Assembly (NCBI GenBank): GCA_902606555.1
Contig: CACLGQ010000006.1
Location: 1 to 44,327 of the forward strand
Direction of reading: 5' to 3'
DNA length: 44,327 nucleotides
Origin: an uncultured Bacteroidota bacterium
Lineage (GTDB): Bacteria > Bacteroidota > Bacteroidia > Flavobacteriales > Flavobacteriaceae
Shown here: piece by piece, positions 37,480 to 44,327 of the stretch
Layout: the number at the start of each line of letters is the position of its first letter
Position numbering within the stretch: the first letter of the stretch is position 1
Program-made: the position numbers and the translations under genes
Notes under the pieces: generated by a model
Database searches by the model: none
Seen by the model: the letters and a program-made list of their open reading frames with translations, nothing else
Told to the model about the DNA's origin: nothing

Positions 37480-37485
37480 AATAAA

Positions 37486-37743
37486 ATGGCACATAAAAAA
37501 GGAGTAGGTAGTTCAAAAAACGGGAGAGAGTCAGAATCGAAACGTTTAGGGGTTAAAATCTTTGGAGGTCAAAAAGCAATAGCTGGTAACATTATTGTTC
37601 GACAAAGAGGAACTAAGCATAAGCCTGGTGATAATGTTTATTTGGGAAAAGACCATACTTTACATGCAAAAGTTGATGGAATTGTAAAGTTTACTAAGAA
37701 AAAAGACGACAAATCTTTTGTGTCAATTATTCCAGAAGCCTAA
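37486..37743 (+). CDS. rpmA: Ribosomal protein bL27
   Basis: An 85-aa large-subunit protein whose N-terminus reaches the peptidyl-transferase centre. [37 protein letters not shown] and the C-terminal VSIIPEA match the family over full length. The N-terminus begins directly with AHKKG, with no Firmicutes-type cleavable extension. Confidence 0.97.
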   Translation: MAHKKGVGSSKNGRESESKRLGVKIFGGQKAIAGNIIVRQRGTKHKPGDNVYLGKDHTLHAKVDGIVKFTKKKDDKSFVSIIPEA

Positions 37744-37772
37744 TCTCATAATTTATATCTTTAGGACTTTTA

Positions 37773-38399
37773 ATGCCAGTTATAGTCCAAAAATCAATTT
37801 CAAATAACATTTCTTTTTCAATCTGGAGCATTGAAGAATCATTGGATTTTTTTTTATCAAACCTTCGTTTAACTAAAAACTGTGAGGTTAGACTCGATAA
37901 GTTGAGATCTGATGAAATGAAAAAGCAGTTTTTGGCAGTTAGAAAATTAATTCAATTAAATGGAATTAGTTTAGATATCCTCCATTACAGCCCTGAAGGA
38001 ATACCTCTTCTTAAAAATGAAAAAAACATTTCAATAAGCCATACTAAAGGCTTTAGCTCAATTGCCATTTCTCCAAAACCCGTAGGGATTGATATCCAAG
38101 ACTTTAGAGATAAAATTTTAAATATCTCTAAAAAGTTCATAAATTCTAAAGAAAGAGATTTGATAGATCCTAGCTCAATCAAAGAATTGACTTTAGTTTG
38201 GTGTATAAAAGAGGCAACATATAAGGTCATAAGAAAACCTGATTTGGATTTTAAAAATGAAATTAAAATTCAATCAATTTCAAATAACTTATCTCATTCT
38301 ATAATCGAAGTCGAAAAATTAGGTAAAAAATATTTTTTTGAGTCATTTAATATCACAGAGTCAGATTACATTTGTTCAATAGTTCAATCCAATGAATGA
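37773..38399 (+). CDS. 4'-phosphopantetheinyl transferase family protein
   Basis: An Sfp/AcpS-superfamily enzyme of 208 aa that would attach phosphopantetheine from CoA to a carrier protein. The motifs are SISHTKGFSSIAIS (about 87-100), PVGIDIQDF with the Mg-binding Asp pair at about 106-110, and LVWCIKEATYKV (about 151-162). Length fits the two-domain Sfp type. The natural acceptor, such as acyl carrier protein, is not in the window. It ends by overlapping pnuC by eight bases. Confidence 0.88.
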   Translation: MPVIVQKSISNNISFSIWSIEESLDFFLSNLRLTKNCEVRLDKLRSDEMKKQFLAVRKLIQLNGISLDILHYSPEGIPLLKNEKNISISHTKGFSSIAISPKPVGIDIQDFRDKILNISKKFINSKERDLIDPSSIKELTLVWCIKEATYKVIRKPDLDFKNEIKIQSISNNLSHSIIEVEKLGKKYFFESFNITESDYICSIVQSNE

Positions 38400-39021
38400 T
38401 ATAATTAATTACTTATTTCATCAATATTCTACCTATTCACAGCTTGATGTGGGTCTAGAAATTTTCGCGGTAATTTTTGGTTTTTTTTCTGTTTGGTTCT
38501 CAAAAAATAATAATGTGTTGGTTTTTCCTACTGGTTTAGTGAACACCTCTATTTTTGTCTACTTGCTCCTCAAGTGGGAGCTTTTAGGGGATATGGTTAT
38601 AAATGCATACTATTTTGTAGTAAGTATATATGGCTGGTATTATTGGACTCGAAAAAATAACAATGAATATACTCCTATAACCAAGCTAAATATTTCTGAT
38701 AAAAAAATTATGTTATTGATTGCAGCTCTGTCCTGTTTACTTGTTTCATTAATGTATACTTACTTTGATAAGTGGAGTGGAGTAGTTTCTTATGTTGATA
38801 TTCTTACAACCTCAATATTTTTTGTTGGAATGTGGTTGATGGCCAAACGAAAAATTGAAAGCTGGATTTATTGGATAATTGGAGATATTATATCAGTTCC
38901 TCTTTACCTTTATAAAGGACTAGCTTTTACAAGTTTTCAATACTTTATTTTTACCTTTATTGCTATTGCAGGATACTACAAATGGAAAAGTATTTACAAC
39001 AGGAAAAATCAAATTGCTTAA
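38392..39021 (+). CDS. pnuC: PnuC-family vitamin transporter
   Basis: A 209-aa inner-membrane facilitator with about seven helices. LEIFAVIFGFFSVWFSKNNNVLVFPTG is typical of the family, and the WYYWTRKNN motif lies in the substrate-binding half. PnuC proteins carry nicotinamide riboside, and relatives (PnuT, PnuX) carry thiamine or riboflavin. The NadR-like kinase overlaps its 3' end by 40 bases, which suits trapping of a nucleoside-like substrate by phosphorylation. A TPP-riboswitch receptor 3 kb downstream leaves thiamine open. Confidence 0.88.
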   Translation: MNDIINYLFHQYSTYSQLDVGLEIFAVIFGFFSVWFSKNNNVLVFPTGLVNTSIFVYLLLKWELLGDMVINAYYFVVSIYGWYYWTRKNNNEYTPITKLNISDKKIMLLIAALSCLLVSLMYTYFDKWSGVVSYVDILTTSIFFVGMWLMAKRKIESWIYWIIGDIISVPLYLYKGLAFTSFQYFIFTFIAIAGYYKWKSIYNRKNQIA

Positions 39022-39548
39022 AAGTTGTTTTATTTGGACCTGAATCTACAGGAAAATCGTCTTTGGCTAAAGAACTAGCACTTCACTACAATACTTATTA
39101 TGTTGATGAATATGCAAGACATTATTTACAAGAAAAATGGGATAAGTATCAAAAGATTTGTGAATTAGATGATATTATGCCCATTGCAAAAGGACAGATA
39201 AATAATGAAAATATAATTTCAAAAAAAACTGATAAAATATTATTCTGTGACACTGATTTATTGACCACTGCTACATATTCAAAATTGTATTTTGATAATT
39301 ATTGCGATCCTTTACTTGATAAATACTCAAAGCTTAATTATTATGATTTATATCTTTTAATGGATATTGATATTCCATGGGTAAAAGATGATTTAAGGGA
39401 TAGACCTAATGACAGAAAAGTTTTCTTCAATACTTTTAAAAAAGCACTTGAAACAAATAATAAAAATTATTTTACTATCTCTGGTTCATATCAAAAAAGA
39501 AAGCAAAAGGCAATTGAATTAATAAACAATTTGTTAAATTTGCAGTGA
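38982..39548 (+). CDS. NadR-like ribosylnicotinamide kinase domain protein
   Basis: A P-loop kinase of 188 aa matching the C-terminal kinase domain of NadR without its DNA-binding and adenylyltransferase parts. The Walker A motif is FGPESTGKSS (residues 18-27). YYVDEYARHYLQEKW and ILFCDTDLLTTATYSKLYF follow, the latter with the catalytic Asp. LRDRPNDRKVFF forms the lid. It would phosphorylate the nucleoside brought in by PnuC. Overlap with pnuC by 40 bases indicates translational coupling. Confidence 0.85.
   Translation: MEKYLQQEKSNCLKVVLFGPESTGKSSLAKELALHYNTYYVDEYARHYLQEKWDKYQKICELDDIMPIAKGQINNENIISKKTDKILFCDTDLLTTATYSKLYFDNYCDPLLDKYSKLNYYDLYLLMDIDIPWVKDDLRDRPNDRKVFFNTFKKALETNNKNYFTISGSYQKRKQKAIELINNLLNLQ
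39513..39542 (+). promoter_or_regulatory. Bacteroidota-type promoter of the metal-receptor module
   Basis: ATTG at 39513-39516 and TAAATTTG (TAnnTTTG) at 39535-39542 are 18 bases apart. The box lies in the 3' end of the kinase gene, 18 bases before the ATG of the His-rich protein, so that module can be expressed apart from pnuC. Confidence 0.55.
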
Positions 39549-39560
39549 TTTTCAGATAGA

Positions 39561-39887
39561 ATGTCAAAAAAACTAGTTATTTCCCTTTTTATTTTTGCTG
39601 TATTTATTCCCTATATAGCTCATGTATCCCACATATTTATGCATTCTCATGAACATGAGCACGCTCATCATCATGAGCATTTTCAAAATGGCATAAATCA
39701 AATGGAAGAGGATTGTGTATTATGCTTGATCTTAAGTAATCCACTAAATCATTTTCTCATTTCATTTGTATTCATATTTATAATTGCATCTTACAACTCA
39801 AAAATTTTATCTGAAAATATAAATCTTAAATTTTCTAACCGGTATTTAATTTATTTACGTGGGCCGCCTAACCATGATCATACCTAA
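39561..39887 (+). CDS. Small His-rich membrane protein
   Basis: A 108-aa protein with an N-terminal helix (about residues 5-20) and a second near 62-79. Between them lies a stretch rich in His (HSHEHEHAHHHEH, residues 28-40) and a Cys pair in EDCVLC (52 and 55); the C-terminus is NHDHT. These residues would bind Zn, Cu or Ni. It resembles DUF2946-type small proteins that accompany metal receptors, though I cannot confirm the family. It directly precedes a receptor with His/Asp loops, so it may sense or hand over metal. Confidence 0.7.
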   Translation: MSKKLVISLFIFAVFIPYIAHVSHIFMHSHEHEHAHHHEHFQNGINQMEEDCVLCLILSNPLNHFLISFVFIFIIASYNSKILSENINLKFSNRYLIYLRGPPNHDHT

Positions 39888-39923
39888 ACAAAAATTAAAA
39901 TCAATTAACGTAAATAATTAAAA

Positions 39924-42035
39924 ATGAAAAAAATATACAGTATAATTTTAGGATTATTATTTATCCTAAATATAAATAAGGTACATTCACAAGAGGCTAC
40001 AAATGATACAATTCTTCCATTATCACTTGAGGGAGTAGTTGTATCAACACCATTTAATGAGTCTCTCAAAAATAATGTAATAAGTGTTGATAAAGTCAAT
40101 TTAGGAGATTTAAGCTTTTTGAAAAGTCAGTCTATACCTAAAGCACTTTATAATGTTCCAGGCGTGTCATTCATAACCACAGGCCCTGGTATACAAAAAC
40201 CAACAATTAGAGGTTTAAGTGGAAATCGAGTTGTAACTGTTTATCAAGGAATCAGGTTTGAAAATATGCAATGGGGAGATGAACACGGCTTAGAAATCCA
40301 TACTTCAGGTATTTCAAGTATCGAAGTCATAAAAGGTCCAATGTCTGTACTTTATGGAAGTGATGCTATTGGGGGTGTTTTATATATTGCACCTGAGAAA
40401 TATCTCTCAGAAAATGGTTTAAAAGTTAACATTGAAAGTTTGTATAATGCAAATTATTCAGGAATCAATACATCTGTTGGCTTAAATACGAAGATTAATA
40501 AATTCAGTATTCTTGCTAGAGCTAGTATCATTGATAATGGAGATTATGAAAATGCAGACGGTGTTGTAGAAAATACCTGGACTGAAATGGAAGATTTCAA
40601 ATTTGGAATTGGTTTTGAGTCTAAAGGTTTTGAATCAGATTTAAGATTCAATTACACAGCCACCAACTTAGGCATACCTCACGAAGAAGAAGACCATGAT
40701 GATCATGATGACGGAGATGATGATCACGACGATGATCATGATGACGAACATGAGGAGGAGGAAGAAAGTTATCAAGAATTAGAGAACACAATTATTAGTT
40801 GGAAAAATTCTTTAAAATTTGCTAATAAATCAGAGCTTCAAGTCACATTAGGGCTTTCTGATAATTTTAGAAAAGAATTTGGGCATCATGATGAAGAAGG
40901 TCATGATGATCATGACGATGATCATGATGATGGGGATGATGATGATCATGATGATCATGATGATGATGATCATGATGAAGATCATGAAGGTGAAGCTCAT
41001 ATTGATATGCAGCTCCAGACAACATCTTTAGATTTCAAATATATTTTCCCTAAGACTGATAAATTTGAGTTCATTCTTGGAGGAAGTATTTTAGATCAAG
41101 AAAACTCAAATTTTGGAGAAGAAGAATTAATACCTGATGCAGAGAAACAAGACATAGGTTTTTATGGTATTTCTCATGTTCACCTGGACAATTTAGATTT
41201 GATGGTTGGTTTTAGAGGTGATCAAAGAGATATTCACGCTCATGATCATCATACAAATTCTGATTTTGAAAAATCATATTCAAGTTTTACTTCATCAATT
41301 GGAATTAAGAAAAATTTAGGAACTTCATCAAACTATAGATTAAATTTTTCTACTGGTTATAGAGCCCCAAATTTATCTGAGCTTTTTGCCGATGGAGTTC
41401 ATCATGGTGTTGCAAGATATGATATGGGAGATGAGAATTTAGGTGTTGAAAAAAGTAATCAAATTGACTTTGCATTTAATACATTTTCTGAAAAAACTAA
41501 ATTTGGTGTAGATATATTCTACAATTCATTAGATAATTACATATATATTAAACCATCTGGTAAACAGATGGAAGGTATGCCATTGTATAATTATGTTCAA
41601 GAGGATGCTAATCTTTTTGGACTTGAAGTCACAATTTCAGGAAAAACTAATGCAGACTGGTTAACATACAATACATCAATTGAGTATCTTTCTGGTAAAG
41701 TTAAAGACGGTGGTTTTTTACCATTTATCTCTCCATTGACGTTTAAATTAGATTTTGATTTAGACTTTGATGAGGCTGGTAGTTATGAAATTGGATTGCT
41801 CTCGAAAGCAAATCAAAATGATGTAGCAGATTTTGAAACTACAACTGAATCTTACAGTCTTGTTGATATTTCAGGATCTTATATGTTAAACATGGCCAAC
41901 AATGATTTAAATCTATTCTGGTCAGTTTCCAATCTATTTGATAAGGAATATGTTGATCATTTATCAAGACTGAAAAATTTAAATCTACATGATATAGGAA
42001 GAAATATTTCTGTTGGTTTGAAATATTCTTTTTAG
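39924..42035 (+). CDS. ZnuD-like TonB-dependent receptor with His/Asp-rich loops
   Basis: A 703-aa outer-membrane receptor. A signal peptide ends at NKVHSQ. The plug has LEGVVVSTPF, KPTIRGLSGNRVVTVYQGIR, MQWGDEHGLEIHTSG and VIKGPMSVLYGSDAIGGVLYI. The barrel ends in NISVGLKYSF. Two extracellular-loop stretches, about residues 253-282 and 320-359, are nearly all His, Asp and Glu, with a third His cluster HAHDHH near 440. His-rich loops mark zinc receptors of the ZnuD type, so Zn or another divalent metal is the likely cargo. It follows the small His-rich gene by 36 bases and is closed by a terminator. Confidence 0.87.
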   Translation: MKKIYSIILGLLFILNINKVHSQEATNDTILPLSLEGVVVSTPFNESLKNNVISVDKVNLGDLSFLKSQSIPKALYNVPGVSFITTGPGIQKPTIRGLSGNRVVTVYQGIRFENMQWGDEHGLEIHTSGISSIEVIKGPMSVLYGSDAIGGVLYIAPEKYLSENGLKVNIESLYNANYSGINTSVGLNTKINKFSILARASIIDNGDYENADGVVENTWTEMEDFKFGIGFESKGFESDLRFNYTATNLGIPHEEEDHDDHDDGDDDHDDDHDDEHEEEEESYQELENTIISWKNSLKFANKSELQVTLGLSDNFRKEFGHHDEEGHDDHDDDHDDGDDDDHDDHDDDDHDEDHEGEAHIDMQLQTTSLDFKYIFPKTDKFEFILGGSILDQENSNFGEEELIPDAEKQDIGFYGISHVHLDNLDLMVGFRGDQRDIHAHDHHTNSDFEKSYSSFTSSIGIKKNLGTSSNYRLNFSTGYRAPNLSELFADGVHHGVARYDMGDENLGVEKSNQIDFAFNTFSEKTKFGVDIFYNSLDNYIYIKPSGKQMEGMPLYNYVQEDANLFGLEVTISGKTNADWLTYNTSIEYLSGKVKDGGFLPFISPLTFKLDFDLDFDEAGSYEIGLLSKANQNDVADFETTTESYSLVDISGSYMLNMANNDLNLFWSVSNLFDKEYVDHLSRLKNLNLHDIGRNISVGLKYSF
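40692..40756 (+). repeat. GAT/CAT tandem repeat in the receptor, first tract
   Basis: Imperfect repetition of GAT and CAT/CAC triplets encoding the first His/Asp-rich loop (residues within 253-282). Occasional GAC, GGA and GAA interrupt it. Confidence 0.8.
40885..40990 (+). repeat. GAT/CAT tandem repeat in the receptor, second tract
   Basis: About 105 bases made almost only of GAT and CAT triplets, including exact copies of GATGATCATGAT, encoding residues about 321-356. Short unit and high purity make it prone to in-frame length change. Confidence 0.85.
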
Positions 42036-42048
42036 TATAAATTAACTC

Positions 42049-42079
42049 AAAAAAAGGGCCTTGTGCCCTTTTTTTTTTA
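42049..42079 (+). terminator. Rho-independent terminator after the ZnuD-like receptor
   Basis: Run of A, stem GGGC (42056-42059) with GCCC (42065-42068) around a five-base loop, extended by A-T pairs, then a run of ten T (42069-42078). It starts 13 bases after the receptor stop. Confidence 0.85.
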
Positions 42080-42085
42080 GCTTTG
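42078..42085 (+). promoter_or_regulatory. -7 box of the TPP-riboswitch transcript
   Basis: TAGCTTTG matches TAnnTTTG and starts on the last T of the terminator tail. A start 5-7 bases downstream would be at about 42090-42092, exactly where the riboswitch begins. A -33 TTG at 42061-42063 is only 14 bases away, shorter than usual. Confidence 0.5.
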
Positions 42086-42090
42086 AACAA

Positions 42091-42165
42091 ACTTGGGGTG
42101 CTAAGGCTGAGAATATACCCATTGAACCTGACAAAGTAATTTTTGTAAGGAAAATGATACTCACT
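42091..42165 (+). promoter_or_regulatory. TPP (THI-box) riboswitch
   Basis: The conserved core is readable: GGGGTGCT (42095-42102), GGCTGAGA (42105-42112), TACCC (42116-42120), TGAACCTGA (42123-42131), then GTAAGGAAAATGAT (42145-42158) in place of the common GTAGGGAAA. GGGGT pairs with TACCC as P2, and CTAAGG(C) is a short P3. It binds thiamine pyrophosphate and represses the receptor gene that starts 29 bases further on. No terminator hairpin follows. GGGGT could instead pair with ACCCC (42174-42178) near the start codon, so translational control is likely. Confidence 0.92.
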
Positions 42166-42193
42166 TAACTTTTACCCCGTTAATATTATAATT

Positions 42194-44327
42194 ATGAAAA
42201 AATTTTTATTAGCGGTGTTTCTTATTTCTAGTTTCATAAATTCACAAGAAATTATTAATGATACGCTACAAACAACAAGACAAGACTTAGATGAAGTCAT
42301 CGTTAAAGGTATTCGTGCAAAATTTTCATCACCAATTAGTTTTACAAACGTTGATAAACAGGATTTAAAATCTAAAAATCTTGGACAAGATCTTCCGATT
42401 TTATTAAATTTTTTACCATCTGTTGTCACAACATCTGATGCTGGTGCTGGAATAGGTTATACCGGAATTAGGATTAGAGGAGTGAGTCCACAATCAACAA
42501 ATATTACCATTAATGGAATTCCATTTAATGATCCCGAGTCAATGGGTACCTTTTGGGTTAATTTACCAGATTTTAGCTCCTCAGTTGAAAGCCTGCAAGT
42601 TCAACGAGGTGTTGGAACATCTACAAATGGCTCCGGTGCTTTTGGAGCAAGTATTAATATTTTAACAGATATTATTTCTGATCAACCTTTTGCTGAGTTA
42701 TCAAGTAGTTTTGGAAGTTACAACACCCTAAAAAATACAATTAAGTTTAGTACAGGTAAGATTAATGATCATTTTGAGCTATCCGGTAGGTTATCAAAGA
42801 TTGATTCTGATGGATATGTTGATAGGGCCTATTCTGATCTAAAATCATACTTTATCCAAGGTGCATATACAAATGGTAGTACATTAATCAAGGCAATATC
42901 ATTTGGTGGACATGAAAAAACATATCAGGCATGGGATGGGTTATCTATGGATCAAGTTCTGGAAAATAGACGTCAAAATCCACTTACTTATGAAAATGAA
43001 ATTGATAATTATAAGCAAGATCACTTTCAGTTGCATTGGAATGAAAAAATAAATAATTATTGGTCATTTAATTTAGGATTAAATTACACTGATGGAAGAG
43101 GTTACTTCGAACAATATAAAGAGCAGGAGGATATTAATACGTATGACGGAATTGTTAAATCAGATATTGATAGTAATGGTAAAGAAACCGGAACAACAGA
43201 CTTAATAAGGAGAAGATGGTTGGACAATGACTTTTATGTTTTTAATAGCTCAATTAATTATATTAAGGATAAGATTGACTTAACTTTAAGTAGTTCTTAC
43301 AGTTCCTATGTCGGAGATCATTATGGAGAGGTAATTTGGGCTCGTAGTCTTAGTAATATTGGTGAAATAAGGGATAGGTATTATGAGGGTCTTGGTAAAA
43401 AAAAGGACTTAAGTTTTTTTGCTAAACTGCTGTATTCTCTCAATGAAAAAACAGAATTATATACTGATGTACAGTTTAGAGGAATAAAATATAATACGTC
43501 TGGAATTACATCAGATTTGATCAATATGGTTTTAGATAAATCATACAATTTTTTCAATCCCAAAATTGGATTATCCTATAAGTTGAACTCAAGTTCATTA
43601 ATTTATGCTTCATACGCTCGAGCGAACAGAGAACCAAATAGAACAGATTTTGAAAGCAATTCCGACATTAAGCCCGAAAGGTTAAATGATATAGAAATAG
43701 GATGGCGGTTTAGAAATGAAAATATTCTACTTAACCTAAATAGTTACTTTATGCTTTATGACGAACAGCTAGTTTTGACAGGCGAAATCGATGATGTTGG
43801 GAATCCTAAAAGAACAAACAGCGGCTCAAGTTCTAGGATTGGATTAGAAATTGAAAATTCAATTAAATTATCAGATTTATTCTCAGTACAAACAAATATT
43901 ACTTTAAGTTCAAACAAGAACAAAAATATATTCTCAATGGTTGATGGGGCATTATATAATTATGGAAAAACAAACATTTCTTTTTCCCCATCATTTATTG
44001 GTTCAAATAGTCTTAACTACAAATACTCTGAAAATTTAAGCTTTACTTTTTTATCTAAATATGTTGGCAAACAATATATGAGTAACACTGATCAGCCTAA
44101 TTCAATTCTTGATAGTTACTTTGTGAATGATATGGGTATTTCATATTTCTTAGAACCAAATAAAATTTTTGAATCTATTTCAATTAATTTATTGATAAAT
44201 AACTTGCTTAATAAAGAATATATCTCAAATGGATATTATTATACATATGATGATACATGGAGTACTCCAGGTCAGATAACAACATTAGATGGTGCTGGAT
44301 ATTATCCTCAAGCCACAAGAAATTTTT
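42194..44327 (+). CDS. TPP-regulated TonB-dependent receptor, 3' end cut by the window
   Basis: An outer-membrane receptor open for 711 codons from ATG 42194 to the window end. A signal peptide ends at SSFINSQ. The plug has LDEVIVKGIRAKFSSPISF, IRIRGVSPQSTNITINGIPF, NDPESMG and the VQRGVGTSTNGSGAFGASIN turn. The barrel contains YASYARANREPNRTDF and ends within YYPQATRNF, so only a handful of residues should be missing. Thiamine or a precursor is the expected cargo from the riboswitch immediately upstream. Receptors of this kind in Flavobacteriia are often followed by pnuC-like genes; here a pnuC and kinase lie upstream. Confidence 0.9.
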   Translation, partial: MKKFLLAVFLISSFINSQEIINDTLQTTRQDLDEVIVKGIRAKFSSPISFTNVDKQDLKSKNLGQDLPILLNFLPSVVTTSDAGAGIGYTGIRIRGVSPQSTNITINGIPFNDPESMGTFWVNLPDFSSSVESLQVQRGVGTSTNGSGAFGASINILTDIISDQPFAELSSSFGSYNTLKNTIKFSTGKINDHFELSGRLSKIDSDGYVDRAYSDLKSYFIQGAYTNGSTLIKAISFGGHEKTYQAWDGLSMDQVLENRRQNPLTYENEIDNYKQDHFQLHWNEKINNYWSFNLGLNYTDGRGYFEQYKEQEDINTYDGIVKSDIDSNGKETGTTDLIRRRWLDNDFYVFNSSINYIKDKIDLTLSSSYSSYVGDHYGEVIWARSLSNIGEIRDRYYEGLGKKKDLSFFAKLLYSLNEKTELYTDVQFRGIKYNTSGITSDLINMVLDKSYNFFNPKIGLSYKLNSSSLIYASYARANREPNRTDFESNSDIKPERLNDIEIGWRFRNENILLNLNSYFMLYDEQLVLTGEIDDVGNPKRTNSGSSSRIGLEIENSIKLSDLFSVQTNITLSSNKNKNIFSMVDGALYNYGKTNISFSPSFIGSNSLNYKYSENLSFTFLSKYVGKQYMSNTDQPNSILDSYFVNDMGISYFLEPNKIFESISINLLINNLLNKEYISNGYYYTYDDTWSTPGQITTLDGAGYYPQATRNF

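Noticed and set aside
40885-40990. Short regular repeats that might suggest a CRISPR array
   Set aside because: They are in-frame GAT/CAT triplets inside a receptor gene, with no spacers and no cas genes.
42172-42429. 85-codon minus-strand frame over the riboswitch receptor start
   Set aside because: Antisense to the signal peptide and plug of the receptor; no motif and no promoter.

Overview
The window comes from the chromosome of a marine-type member of Bacteroidota, class Flavobacteriia. The sequence is very AT-rich and starts lack Shine-Dalgarno sequences, with several TTG starts. Several promoters fit the Bacteroidota pattern TTTG/TTG-N17..23-TAnnTTTG. Family content also fits: GldD, a PorT-like barrel, paired ExbD proteins, TonB-dependent receptors ending their signal peptides in 'SQ' or 'AQ', an RNase G with a Bacteroidota-type NPNG segment, and a PNGase F homologue. 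No phage, insertion sequence, CRISPR array or rRNA was seen. No gene-free stretch exceeds 300 bases.

Layout. 1-3147: dTDP-L-rhamnose genes rfbA (5' end cut by the window), rfbC, rfbD, rfbB. 3144-4831 (minus): umuDC error-prone polymerase pair. 4902-5384: small cupin. 5445-13827: one long plus-strand run in which sucA and sucB (2-oxoglutarate dehydrogenase E1 and E2) are separated by metK, ahcY, an ICMT-like methyltransferase and a lipoprotein PNGase F. 13824-15178: retropepsin-like protein (minus), tatD, tRNA-Ser(GGA). 15198-22599: DUF418 membrane protein, an exbB / 4-TM / exbD / exbD / PorT-like operon, then a 966-residue TonB-dependent receptor and a terminator. 22735-26351: atpD-atpC and a BtuB-like receptor. 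26333-30474 (minus): amidohydrolase lipoprotein, recX, rng, a 30-residue bS22-like ribosomal protein gene, and an HU-family gene. 30567-33481: mutY, ssb, gldD (without gldE between them) and an EamA transporter. 33474-36899 (minus): a catalytic/non-catalytic M16 peptidase pair. 37078-39548: rplU, rpmA, phosphopantetheinyl transferase, pnuC, NadR-like kinase. 39561-42035: a metal-uptake module made of a His-rich small membrane protein and a ZnuD-like receptor with long His/Asp loops. 42049-44327: terminator, promoter -7 box, TPP riboswitch and a thiamine-type TonB-dependent receptor whose last few residues lie outside the window.

How the genes fit together. Envelope transport is the main theme: four TonB-dependent receptors, one ExbB/ExbD energiser and one riboswitch-controlled vitamin receptor lying near pnuC and a NadR-like kinase. 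The methyl-cycle genes metK and ahcY sit beside a membrane methyltransferase that would use their cofactor. The most unusual points are the PNGase F lipoprotein embedded in the sucA-metK-ahcY-sucB run, the 30-residue ribosomal protein gene, the missing gldE, and the nested terminator/promoter/riboswitch.
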